Source of the DNA: Tetradesmus obliquus
Lineage: Eukaryota; Chlorophyta; Chlorophyceae; Sphaeropleales; Scenedesmaceae
DNA: 64,000 nucleotides
NCBI GenBank assembly: GCA_030272155.1
Contig: CP126194.1
Span: 5,385,501 to 5,449,500 of the forward strand
Direction of reading: 5' to 3'
Shown here: positions 13,017 to 23,465 of the stretch, one piece after another
Position numbering within the stretch: the first letter of the stretch is position 1
How the letters are laid out: every line of letters starts with the position of its first letter
Position numbers and translations under genes: made by a program
The notes under the pieces: model-generated
What the model was told of the DNA's origin: nothing
Database searches by the model: none
What the model saw: only the letters and a program-made list of their open reading frames with translations

Positions 13017-14037
13017 ATGAAGGGCAGGAGTGTTGTCGCTGCGACTCTGTTGGCGTTGGTGCTGCTGCTCGCTGAGCATTCTGGCCATTCGACAGGTGAG
13101 ACGTGAACAAAACGTGCATGCCTTTAATCAAAGGGTGCTAGCAGTGAGGACAGCGAATGCACTGCAGTGCCAGATTGGCAGCTTTCTGCACTGGCACTCG
13201 GGGTAGCTGTGGCTGTAGCAGATGACGTGCAGATGTCTTCAACCGCATGAGCATGCAAGCACTGGCCTGTTACTTATACTGCTGCAATATCCCGAACCGG
13301 CGGATGCAACTATAAATGCCAATGCCGCTGTTATTCTGATTGCAGGGCAGCCCATCCCTCCGCCGCGCAAGGACTGCACGCCTGGCTATCACCCATGCAA
13401 CGTTGACACCGCCAACATGACAGTAAGCACACACTCGAACGTGGCTGCACCTACTACTAGAGTACACTACTTTTGACTACCCACTACTGAAAATTCTCAA
13501 ACAGTTTTGTCTTTGACCCCGCATAGCTCTGTCTGTGGCGGTGACTGGGAGGCAAAGCATCCTTTCCCAAGTGAACGAAAGTGCTTCATAACAAATTTGG
13601 GATCGTGGCTTACCCAGCTGGTTGCTTTTCTTCAATGGCTCCAACTGAGCAGCCCAGTGTACATGCATTGTACTGCACAGCTGCGCTCTCATGGGAAGCG
13701 CTTGCCATCCCGTGTCAGCGCCACTACTGCACCCAGGATGGCGATGCCTTTGATTTGAGTGCAGCTCGTCATGCCGCCTCCACAGCCCTCAGCTTGTTGT
13801 ACAATGTGCTGCTGCTGCTGCTGGCCGCAGGTGGGCCACATCGGGGCCTCCACGCTGCACCTGCTGACCAGCCTCAAGGCGCACGAGGACGCGGAGAAGG
13901 TGGCGCTGGGGATGGGGCCCGCGGGCAACACAGGCACCGACAACGCCGAGAACTTCGACCCCAACCTGGACCTAACCAAAGTGGGGCCACGCACAGGAAG
14001 GAAGATGCTGGCGGCCAGCGACGTTGCAGCAGCCTAA
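13017..14037 (+). CDS. Small secreted protein, function unknown
   Basis: Three exons close in phase: 13017-13095, 13346-13422 and 13831-14037, giving 120 residues. The N-terminus is a clear signal peptide (MKGRSVVAATLLALVLLL, then AEHSGHS). The mature part starts with a Pro-rich stretch (QPIPPPRKDC), has two cysteines (DCTPGYHPCN), one N-glycosylation sequon at NMT, a middle helix-like segment (STLHLLTSLKAHEDAEKVAL) and ends GRKMLAASDVAAA. I recognise no domain. It is next to the hydroxyproline-rich protein gene, which also shows a GRK/NRKLL-type motif, so a wall or extracellular role is a weak inference. The start is the first ATG before the hydrophobic core; an upstream start is not seen. 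TGTAA at 14,383-14,387. Confidence 0.65.
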
Positions 14038-15469
14038 CGCTTTGCTCAAGCAGCAGGCATAGTCATGGCTATCCTGCACATGTGCGGCAGGAAGTGTTAT
14101 GAGGGTGCGTTGCAGAGCCCGGCTGGAACATGATGGTACTGGCACCTTCTGTTTTGACGGTGCACAGTGGAGATACAGCTGGCAGCAGTATGCATGGCAT
14201 ACTTACTGCAGATTGTCCATGCTCTGCACTGCCTGGCCCAAGTGGCATGTTCCCCGCTGTCATGTGTGCTGCTTTGGTGTGTTTGTCTCAGTTTGCCATT
14301 TTACAACATTTGTCTTTTACTTGCCTCGCTGCAAGCATAATAATGAATGCTGCAGGTGCGAAACAACTCACAATGTGCGGTTTGTAACCTTCATCAAGCA
14401 GCTAGCACTGGTGTTATGTATATCGCACCCCAGACATAGTTGCAAGCATGCAGTGCTGCAAGCATGCGCGTGTGTGCTGTGTCCGCTCACTGCTGCCAGG
14501 CTGTATACAGGCAGTGCGGTGCTCTTTTCTTTCATAATCCCCTCCGTGCCCGCCATGCTTATTAGGTTGTTGCCAGGCAGCATAAACGCTCGATCTTTTG
14601 TGTGGCCTCTGGACTGAGTTGCACCCCTCAACTGGTAAAGATCCCCAACATCTTTTAACCTGCGGCTGGCTTGTACGGTCTACTACCACTTTTCAATTAT
14701 AAGTACGAGGTCTGACCAAACAGCAGCCTTCATTATAACAGCAGATGAGAACACGACAAGCTGTAACGCCGTACTGCGTGCAGCCAAATCCATGTGGAAG
14801 CACATGGCAGCGACATTGCCAACGGTGCTAGATGACGGTTACCAGCAAGAAGCACTCAGCCTTACACGACCACATCAACTACCGAGTAGATAAGGTTCAA
14901 CGGTAACATCAGATACATTTCACACTGCTCACAGCACGGTGCAGCAGGCGCCAGCTGATGCAGCTGCAGAGGCCGAGTGAGACCCTGCCACAGCAAACAT
15001 TATAGCCACAGCTGCAGCACCTGCGCTCAGCCTGCACATCTCATCCATCCCCTGCACATCGGGGGGTCATAGCTATGTTGCAACCACAACATGCTGCGCA
15101 GCCAGAAGCATCCAGCCAAGATCTTGCAGTGCAAGCCAACCAAAGTCGGCTGGCTGGCAAGCAAAGACCACCCCAGCAACATGTCCAACAAGATTGGCAG
15201 CAGATCAGGTTGTGAGAACTGGCAACTTCGCAACTTTGATGTGGTTTTATTCTTCCGGGAGTACTGCTGCCCTGCCTTGCATCCCACTTTAAGCGTGCTC
15301 ACCAGGCATGCAACACAGAATGCATCAACACTTCAGGTGCATGTATGTAGACAGACATGACAGGGCGCTTGCAGGGCGTGCTCACACAAGCAATGCGCAA
15401 CGCAGCCGCTGCATGTCCTAGTCAGGCATGCGCGCAAGCCACAGCCGAGCTAGACAGCCAGCCAGGCGC
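14038..15469. other. Intergenic region between convergent genes
   Basis: Holds the 3' UTRs of the small secreted protein (+) and the hydroxyproline-rich protein (-). TGTAA at 14,383-14,387 serves the plus gene; a TTACA on the plus strand near 14,872 could serve the minus gene but is about 600 bp from its stop. No tRNA, repeat or coding exon recognised. Confidence 0.5.
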
Positions 15470-17275
15470 TCAGCGGCCCAACTTGCTGTGCTTGGAGTGC
15501 CAGGGGTGCACTGGGGCCACCAGCACCATCTTGGGGTGCTTGCTGTACACGGGCGGCGCGGGCGTGACAATGACGGGGGCCACGGCAGGGGGAGGCACAG
15601 GGGCTGCCGCCACTGCTGGGGGGCTGGGCGGCTGCGTGCAGCACAGCACAGCACATGCATGTTGTGTGAGAGTTGAGCAGTGCCGAGTGAGCAGCTCTGG
15701 GGTGGAACATGCCGAGATTGCTGTGCGTGCTTGGCTGTGATGACTGCTGGCTGCTGCTGAACAGTGTGATGTGCGTGTTAGCATGAATTGAATTAATCTA
15801 TGCAGGGCTGCTGCTGCTGCTGCAGCAGCAGATTCTGCATGGTCGGTGAGTGGCCTTTTAAATATGGCCAGCGTGAAGTGCCTGCATGTTAACACATGGC
15901 TGTAGCCTACTCAGGCCTAGCAGGGCGTGTCGCATGCAGCAGCAGGGCCTCACAGGAGGGGGCGGTGGAGAAGGCGGGGGTGGCACTGGTGCTGCCTTCA
16001 CTGCAGGGCTTGGGCTGGGGCTAGGGGACTGCGCAGCAGGCCAGTTAGTGTGTCAGAGCGCAGCACAGAGGTGACTCAACTGTGCATGCTATGAGTGAGT
16101 GAGTGACTACCCAGGCAGCTCTGCAGCTCGTGGGTAAGTTAAGGCTAAGAGGGTGTGTGTGGCCAGGGGCGGCGCCCCTGGGCTCCACACCCTCTACCCG
16201 GCATGCTATGCAAGAGCTTCCAGCTCAGCAATCATACTCGGGTTTGCTGTGCCATGCGCACACCCAGCGACAAGCACATCAGAATGCCGACAGCTGCATT
16301 TTGCAGCTGTGCAGAGGGCCATTCTACAAAAGACTGCAGAGTCTGCAGTGCAAACGCAGCACGATTTCATGCCTGTGTCATCTGGCTGCTGCTTGCTGGC
16401 GCCTCCATTTTGCTCACCGGGCTGGGGCTGGGCGGCGGTGATGGTGGCGGGGAGGGAGGGCGAGGAGGAGGTGGGGATGGCGGGGGAGGAGGGGGCGGGG
16501 AGGGGGGAGGTGGAGGAGGGGGTGAGGGAGGAGGGCTCTGCAAAGCAGCAGGCGGGGACATGGTGTCATGCTGGATGCGCGAGCACACTTGATTAGGAGC
16601 ATCCGCAGTAAAGACACTGTTGCTCTTAGCAGTGCGCTGCTCAGCAGCACCAGGTGTGCTCCATTGAGTCGCTAGCTTGCAGCCTCTTACCGGTGGTGGG
16701 GACGGGGGTGGTGGCGGTGGTGGGGATGGTGGTGGAGATGGTGGTGGTGGCACAACGGCGGCTTGCACTTGTGTAGGAGGTGGCGGCGGGGGCACTGGGG
16801 CCGGGGGCGGGGGCACAGGCGCAGCAGGAGCTGGGCCCTTGGTGTAGTAGGGGTGCTTGGCGTAGAGGTGCGCCAGGTAGGCATGGTGGTGCAGCGTGAG
16901 GAGCTTGCGGTTGCCTGCCTGCAGCACAGCAGCGTCTGCAAGCCACACACAGCGCAGACAGTACAAAGCGCAGACAGCAGCAGCAGCGTATGTAGCACGG
17001 TGAGGGCAGCAGGTGGCAAAGACGACATGCCTTTCATACATTGTTAAGAAGACTGTTGAAACAAGGCCAATGCACAGCTGCTGCTCAGTCAATGACCGAT
17101 GCACACATGTGGTGGTGGCCTGGCTTTTGGGCCTAGGAACGAGGATGCGTATTGCCTCAGCCGGCCATCATGCAAGTCATCGGCAACACCGGCCGCATAG
17201 TCGCACGCAGCTGAGCTCACCAGCGCACAGCGCTGAAAGAAGCAGCAGCAAGGCTGCACACCATCGAAGCCCCAT
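15470..17275 (-). CDS. Secreted hydroxyproline-rich (SPPP/PPPP) glycoprotein, extensin/pherophorin-hinge-like
   Basis: Five exons on the minus strand close in phase: 17275-17221, 16935-16691, 16537-16418, 15995-15954 and 15631-15470, for 207 residues. Exon 1 encodes a signal peptide (MGLRWCAALLLLLSALCA) and ends in a GTGAGC donor. The mature protein opens DAAVLQAGNRKLL, then a His/Tyr/Lys region (HLYAKHPYYTKG), a long SPPP/PPPP core made by exons 2-4, and a tail with VYSKHPKMVLVAP and HPWHSKHSKLGR. SPPP and PPPP runs are the substrates of prolyl hydroxylation and arabinosylation in algal wall proteins. The Tyr-Lys motifs at both ends resemble extensin cross-link sites; that is inference. No pherophorin globular domain is seen, so this is a stand-alone rod. 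The short exon 15995-15954 uses an AAG acceptor because the CAG five bases upstream would put a stop in frame. Confidence 0.72.
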
Positions 17276-17598
17276 GCCGCGCTCCAGTTGCAGATCAACG
17301 CTGCCGGAGGTTCTCGTGTGAGCTCTGGTGTAGTATGCGTCCTTCACCAAAAGCTAGCAAATGCATGCCGGCCACGCTGCCCGTGCTCCTTTATTGTCTT
17401 GGACGTCTATTTCTGGCATTCTGGCAGGCTGCGGCGAGGCCCCCGCCGACCTCGAGTCAACGCCCTCAACCGTCAAACCGCCGGTGACCACAAGGTCGGC
17501 GCAGTGACACAATCGGAGAATGGATCGTATTGATCCATGTGATAGTTGGTGTTGTCGAACCGCCTGCGCCTGCGCAGTTGGCACTTGACGATAAGGTG
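17276..17598. other. Spacer: 3' UTR of the GT90 gene and promoter of the hydroxyproline-rich protein
   Basis: Both flanking genes run on the minus strand. No coding exon, repeat or clear poly(A) signal (TTACA on this strand) seen. Confidence 0.5.
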
Positions 17599-20500
17599 CT
17601 AGTGGTGGGTTGCCCTGCTCTCTTGTGCTGCTCCCCTGGCTCGCACAGCTGCCACAAACTCTGCAGGGAGGCGCTTGGCTTGGCTGCAGCACCTGCTGAA
17701 TGGCACCAGGCTGTAGCTGTCCTCCATCACTGGCTTCCACTGGCTGAGCTGTGCCACCTTGGCCAGCGTGTAGGCAGTGGCGTGCATCAGTGCCACCTGG
17801 TTGAGCAGGTAGTGCGCCAGGCCCTGCTGCCGCTCTGGTGGCAGCAGCACACACCACCATCACCAGCAGGCAGCATGAACACCTGTCATTTCATGCCAAA
17901 AACCTGCAGACAATCCCAAAGGTAAACCCAGCATGAAATGCAGCAATTATCTGTGCAGCACTTGCTATGCTTTTGCCATCCTGCAGCAGCATGGTGTATC
18001 CAGCAGTGCCTCACCTGCCATCCTCAGCAGCTCCGCGGGCTGCTGCTGCAGCACAGCGCGCACCCGCACCGGCAGGTCTGACAGGTCAGCCGCGTAGTGC
18101 TGCACCACGGCGCCAGGCGCAGCCAGGTGCTCGAAGAACGCAGTGAGGTTGGAGGCCTGCTTCAGCACGGGCGTGTTGGCGTGTGCCAGCAGGCGGTACC
18201 TGTCGCTCCAGCCGTTGCCGTCTATGTCCAGCACCAGGCTGTAGTGGTTGAAGGACTCCAGCGGCAGCGGGGGGCCTGCGGGTGTGTGGACAGAGAGAAC
18301 ATAATTGTGTGTAGCTGGGTGCATGTGTGTGTGTGTGTGGTGTGTGGGTGGGTGGCAGGGCGCCAGGGGAGCAGCACCAGCACTGACACAATTGCCCACG
18401 CAAGCATGCTTGCAGTGTGCTGTGTTCGCAGCAGTTTTGGCTGACTGGTTGTACTTGCATCACTAGTGCTGCATGCTGGCAAGTGTTGCCGGATCAGGGC
18501 AGCAGCTCCAGCAGTGTTGACAGTAGAGCATCAAAGGCAACACAGCGCCAAGCCCTGCTGTTCCCCCCTGGTAACACAAAAGCCCTGCTGCTGTTGCCCC
18601 ATCAGCGCTGCAGGCACTCACCAGGCGGCAGCAGCTCCTCAACGCAGTTTGTCTGGAAGGCCTGCTGCGCGAATGCGGTGTAGTGCGCATCTATGATGTC
18701 AGGGTACCACAGCCCGTACACGTGCAGCCGCGTGCGCATGATGCTCAGGGCATTCTTCTCGTCCATGAGCGCATGGCGGCTGTCAGTGTTGCTGCCTCGC
18801 CACACCGCACGCGGCAGGCGCTGCTGCGGCAGCAGTGGGTGCCTGGCCTGCAGAGCACACACACCAAGCACCATCGATGACATAGCAGCAGCAGCAGCAG
18901 CAGCCTGCATGCAGTAAGCTGGGCTGCACAGCAGCCGCACCATGAAAGCCACAGCGCTGCACAGCCTGAGCTGGGCAGCAAGTGCAGCACTACGCGGCAC
19001 AACACGGCACCAGCATGCAAGACACTGGCGCTTGCAGCTGCATGCCACTCAGGCTGTTGCACACACAGCCACTGCCGCGTGCTGCCGCCAGCCCTGCAAG
19101 TGGCACCCGGGCCCACCTGCAGGCACTCCGCCAGCACGCTGAACTGCACCCGGGCCCACCTGCAGGCACTCCGCCAGCACGCTGAACTGCGCGGGCCCCA
19201 GTGCATCGCGCCACATGAACTTGGGCAGGGTGAAGCCCGCCTGGGGGGCGCCCCTGTCGATGTTTACCTGCACCAGGGGCAGCCCTGGGGGCGCGCCATC
19301 ACCCAGATGTAGCAGGAAGTCCACGTCAGGCACCTGGAGGCGGGCGGCAGAGCAGCAGCAGCAGGCACAGCAACAGGCAGACGGCTCAGTGAAGTGGCCG
19401 GTGAGCCGCAGCGAGCAAGGCAGCGAGGGGTTTCTCCAATGTGTGATGGCTGTGGCAGAGAGGTGTGTGGATTTCAGTGTCAGGCACGAGGCCTGGGTTG
19501 CATGATGCTGCACTGGTATCGGCATGACAGCAGTTTGCCTGTCAGCCACTGCAGTGCGGTGCTGCCCTTGCTTGCTGCCCTTGCTGTCAACATCATGCCA
19601 GCAGCCGCAGCGGCAGCAGCAGCAGCAGCGCCCCTGCTGCGCACCTTGTACATGTGCAGCGCTGCCAGCAGCAGCTCCTCCAGCAGTGCCGCCTCCTCCT
19701 CCTGGCCATCCAGCGCACGGTGCCTGCTAGGCAGCAGCAGCGGCAGGCGGGGGCAGCATCAGCACAAGTGCTGCTGAGGCAGGCACGGCGGCTAAAAAAA
19801 ATTAAGATGACACAGCAGTGCATACCCGCCAAAAGTACCCACAGCCTGATACTTGTTGGCATGCAAGCTCTCCTGCCGGAGCTGCCAGTGGTGGTGCTGA
19901 TGCTGATCTGTGCTGGCATCGATCAGTGACCGTTTGACGGCTCAGCATTCCTGCAGGGCAGATGGACCCGTGTCAGCAGGCTGCCGCAGGTTGCTGAGCT
20001 GTGCTGCATAGTTCCATTGTTTGTCGCCCCACCACAGCATGCTGCCCACCTGCGCTTCTTGTCGGTGTAGAGCTGGCCATTGATCACTTTGTAGCGCAAC
20101 ACAAAAGTGCAGTGCTGGCAGCCACCAGCAGCTTCAGACTCCCGCAGGTAGAATGGCACTGAGTCAAACAGGCGGCGCGATATGGTGCCCTGCCACTTCC
20201 ATATTGACCTGGGGATGCCGCCAGGGAGGTCCTGCAAGCAGCGCACACCAACATCAGCAGGGTGCATGCACCATCACAGCGGACAGCAGCGATGGCGAGC
20301 CGCACAAACACCTGCTCTTGCACGTGCAAGCTGTGAATGTCAAGCTTACACCAGTTGCAGGTGTCATGGCTGCCTCACTGTGATGTCTTTGTGACGCGTG
20401 GAGCATGCCACACAGCGCTGTGCCGCCATCACTCACTGTTGGGGCCTGCTGCCTTGGGTGGTACTGCGCTGTGTAAAGCTCCTGCTGAGCTGCTGCAATG

Positions 20501-20763
20501 TCCCAGCAGCTGCTGTTGCTGTTGGCCACCAAGTAGCGGGTGCGCGCCAGCAGCGAGGCAGATGGCAGCGTGTAGTTCACCTCCAGCTGCCAGTAGCCAT
20601 CAGCAACACCGTAGCTGGAGGGTACATGCCCCTTGAGCTCAGCATGCAGGTGTCGCAGCTGATCAACAGCAGCTGCTGCTGAGTGGTGCGTGTCGGAAGC
20701 CATGTTCACCGCCAGCAGCAGGCTACAGCCCGTCATGCCGACCAAAAGCAGCAGCGAGCGCAT
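17599..20763 (-). CDS. CAP10/GT90-family glycosyltransferase with N-terminal signal anchor
   Basis: Seven minus-strand exons close in phase: 20763-20437, 20231-20050, 19723-19645, 19333-19160, 18847-18622, 18275-18015 and 17834-17599, for 494 residues. The N-terminus (MRSLLLLVGMTGCSLLLAV) is a type II signal anchor, which fits a Golgi or ER lumen enzyme. Catalytic-domain landmarks follow the glycosyltransferase-90 (CAP10, POGLUT/KDELC-like) order: DVDFLLHLGD, then RAVWRGSNTDSRH near residue 265, YSLVLDIDGNGWSDRYR near 340, ANTPVLKQ, VQHYAADLSDLPVRV, and a C-terminal helix with HYLLNQVALMHATAYTL. Family members transfer glucose or xylose to protein O-glycans or wall polysaccharides; the donor here is not predictable by eye. 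It is divergent from a methyltransferase gene. The start was chosen because it places the hydrophobic anchor at the N-terminus; a longer start about 34 codons upstream is in frame. A duplicated splice donor is described separately. Confidence 0.85.
19104..19191 (-). repeat. 43-bp tandem duplication carrying a splice donor in the GT90 gene
   Basis: Two near-identical copies, offset 43 bp, each contain the sense string GAGTGCCTGCAG|GTGGGCC, the end of exon 4 and its donor. Phase agrees with use of the upstream copy (exon end 19,160). Use of the second donor (19,117) would add 43 nt and shift the frame. Confidence 0.85.
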
Positions 20764-21221
20764 TAGGCGTCTGTTGGAACAAGCCTGCAGAATGGTGGTG
20801 TTCCTGCTGCTATGGCGATGCACCTTTCTGCCCCTCAAAGGTAGATGAAAGGTAGCAGATGGCATGAGTTGAGAAGCAGCAGCCGTTTCACAGCAGCTCA
20901 TAAGCATCCATGGCAGAACTGCTGCCAGTGCAGGGTAGCAGTAGCAAAGGCAGTAGCAGGCACCACTGCGTTCCCACCAGCCCTCGCATAATACAAACAA
21001 AGTTGCTAACGCGCGAGTACAGCATGGAGCGATGAGGGTCACGCTAGCGGGGCACACTACCGTATGCAGGCAACAACAGTCAACAAAAACAAGTCTGACT
21101 AACAAAGCACTACAGCAGACTTGAGGCCGTTGTGCCGCCGTTCGTATGCAATGGACGTTTCCCAATCCCGATTTCCACCATATTATATGCGTTGCGACAT
21201 GCGTGGCTTGCGCTAACACAA
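20764..21221. promoter_or_regulatory. Divergent promoter region, GT90 (-) and METTL-type methyltransferase (+)
   Basis: About 458 bp separate the two ATGs, so both 5' UTRs and promoters must fit here. No TATA box or other core motif is convincing. An open frame extends upstream of the methyltransferase ATG without another ATG. Confidence 0.5.
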
Positions 21222-21638
21222 ATGAGAGTACAACACGCCATCAGAACGCGCCCACCAGTGCCCGGAGTCACCGCTGCCAAACTGCAGCGCTTGTTTGTAC
21301 ATCCCCATATAGGTTTAATGGGCCCAGCAGGTCCAGCTAGTCGACAGCACCAGCAGGAGCAGCATGTGAGCAGCAGCAGCAGCGGCAGCAGCAGCCTGGC
21401 ATGCCCAGCATATGTTGGGCAACAAAATCCGCTAGCAGCAGAATATCACAGCAGCGACTTTGACTGGCAGGAGCATGCACATCAAACAGCTGAGCTGGTT
21501 GAGAAGCAGTGGGCAGCTGCACCTGCTGCTGTGCGGCAAGCTGCACAGCTGTCAGAGGAAAGTGGCCAGCCGCTGTCAGCAGTTGCTGCTTTCCTGCAGA
21601 GGCTGCATCAGCACAAGCAGCATGATAGCAGCGCTGCT

Positions 21639-21683
<45 letters not shown>

Positions 21684-21764
21684 CAGACAAGCAGTTCAAG
21701 AGCTGCAGTGTTACAACACCAGCAACAGCAAGGGGAGACTGGCAGTGCTGGCCAGCAGTGGCAC

Positions 21765-21806
<42 letters not shown>

Positions 21807-22806
21807 ACACAGCTGCAGCTGCGAGATATGCAACAGCAAGCCGAAGGAGCAGTGCCGGTTGCTGCACCTGTCTTGCAAGCAGCAGCAGGCCAGCAGCCTG
21901 GTAGCAGCAATGAGTGGGAGGTGTTCTACCGCGCACACCCCTCAGCGCGCTTCTACAAGGAGCGCCGCTACCTGCTGCTGGAGTTCCCCTGCCTGGCGCC
22001 ACCAGCGCACCCGCAGCACATCGTGGAGATAGGCGCGGGCTGCGGCTCCAGCATCCTGCCCGTGATGCGGGCTCAGCCGCAGGCGCAGGTCACTGTGTGT
22101 GACGTGAGCGCCACGTGCCTGGAGCAGCTGCAGGGCGCCATGCAACTGCTGGGCCTGGCGCCGCAGCGCTGCACGTCCTTCGTGGCGGACGGCACCGACC
22201 CTGGCCTGGCGCAGCAGCTGGCCAGCTGCTGCGCTGATGTGGCGCTGATCATGTTCACGCTGAGTGCTGTGGAGCCTGCAGGCATGATGCGGATGATGCA
22301 GAACGCGGCTGCCAGCCTACGACCCGGGGGCCTGCTGTGTGTGCGAGACCACGCGCTGTATGACATGGTGCAGCTGCGCATCCCGCCAGAGCAGGTGGGC
22401 AGCAGCAACAGCATCAGCAACAGCAACAGCAGAACCTGGCTTCTTCTGGCTTGCTGCGCAGCCCTGGTGCACTACAGCCGGGGCTTGGTCACGATCATGT
22501 TGGGAAGCAGCAAAGCAACATCCTGCAACTGCGACTGACTGTCTCTTGTTGCTGTGACGCTGCTACGCTGCCACGTACTGCCGCCACCTGCAGTGCATAG
22601 GGCGGCACATCTACAAGCGTGGTGATGGCACGCTGGCCTACTTCTACACCACTGAGGAGCTGGCTGGCCTGGCAGCAGCAGCAGGGCTGGAGGTGGTGGA
22701 GTGCGAGTACGTGTGCGTCTTCAACAGGAACAGGAAGTCAGGATTAGAGCTGCGGCGCACGTTTGTCCATGGCGTCTTCAGAAGACCTCTCCATCAACCA
22801 AGGTGA
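21222..22806 (+). CDS. METTL2/6/8-family SAM-dependent methyltransferase (probable tRNA N3-methylcytidine)
   Basis: Two exons, 21222-22394 and 22594-22806, give 461 residues. The C-terminal half matches the METTL2/6/8 (yeast Trm140/141) family: WEVFYRAHPSARFYKERRYL, SAM motif I VEIGAGCGSS near residue 267, motif II VTVCDVSATCLE, ADVALIMFTLSAVEP, LRPGGLLCVRDHALYDMVQL and, in exon 2, YKRGDGTLAYFYTTEEL and VFNRNRK. In the family these residues build m3C at position 32 of tRNA anticodon loops. The first ~225 residues are low complexity (poly-Ser near 21,640-21,680, poly-Gln near 21,770-21,800) and unlike the family. The start MRVQHAIRTRPPVPG is Arg-rich and could be an organelle-targeting peptide, as in mitochondrial METTL8; this is inference. 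An alternative ATG lies at 21,318. Confidence 0.85.
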
Positions 22807-23465
22807 CTGCTATGTGGTGCTTGGCGCTAACTTGCCAAAAGTCCACAGCAGAGGTCTTGATGCCACTGTGCATCTGAGATCAGTGCCTGGGACCGGTTTC
22901 AGCAGCTGGTGGCTATATCAGTGCTTGTTGCTGGGCTGATCACCAAGCTTATGTTAACGCAGCAGGTGGTGTCGAAAGTAGCACTGCATGCTATGATCAG
23001 CGCTGCCTTGTTTGGTTCTGTTGTGTCTGCTGAAAAGCGCAGCAGTGCTTGTCGCATCGTGTGCATCAGCCTGCCAAGCAGTGATGACTGCTGAGCTTGC
23101 CTGCTTGATTGCAGCAGGGCTGCATCGTGTGACTGCTAAAGGGATGGCAGGCGGGAAACGGATGGAATCGGACATTTGTTGCAGAGCACATCGTGCCGGC
23201 GACTGCCTGGCCACGCCTACTGCGCGAACTTTGAAAGCAGTCAATGCTAGGGTTTGCATGTGTCATGCCTGACGCGTACAAGCAACATTCGACATGGTTT
23301 ACACGTTCAAAGTATTTCAAAGATATCAAGTACAATTCGCTTTGCTGACGAACTTGCAGACCTGCGATGTCGATTGTGTGCATGTAATGCCTGTTGCAAA
23401 GTGACGACTGCTTGAGCTGGATGATATCCAAAGATAAATTTTGAGCGGTTTTAACACACTAAGAC
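22807..23465. other. Intergenic: methyltransferase 3' UTR and RPGRIP1L upstream region
   Basis: TGTAA at 23,383-23,387 lies only ~80 bp before the RPGRIP1L ATG, so the methyltransferase transcript may run almost into the next gene. No exon, repeat or RNA gene recognised. Confidence 0.45.

Noticed and set aside
14600-15100. tRNA or other structured RNA in the largest gene-free spacer
   Set aside because: No cloverleaf with TTCGA-type T-loop or other recognisable RNA fold found by eye.
16155-16596. Plus-strand Gly-rich frame opposite the SPPP gene
   Set aside because: It is the complement of the Pro-rich coding exon. The minus strand has the signal peptide, matching phases and splice sites.
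16970-17037. Alternative signal-peptide start at 17,037 (MKGMSSLPPAALTVL) for the Hyp-rich protein
   Set aside because: Joining it in frame needs an intron of only ~33-46 bp without a good donor, whereas the exon at 17,275-17,221 ends in GTGAGC with the right phase.
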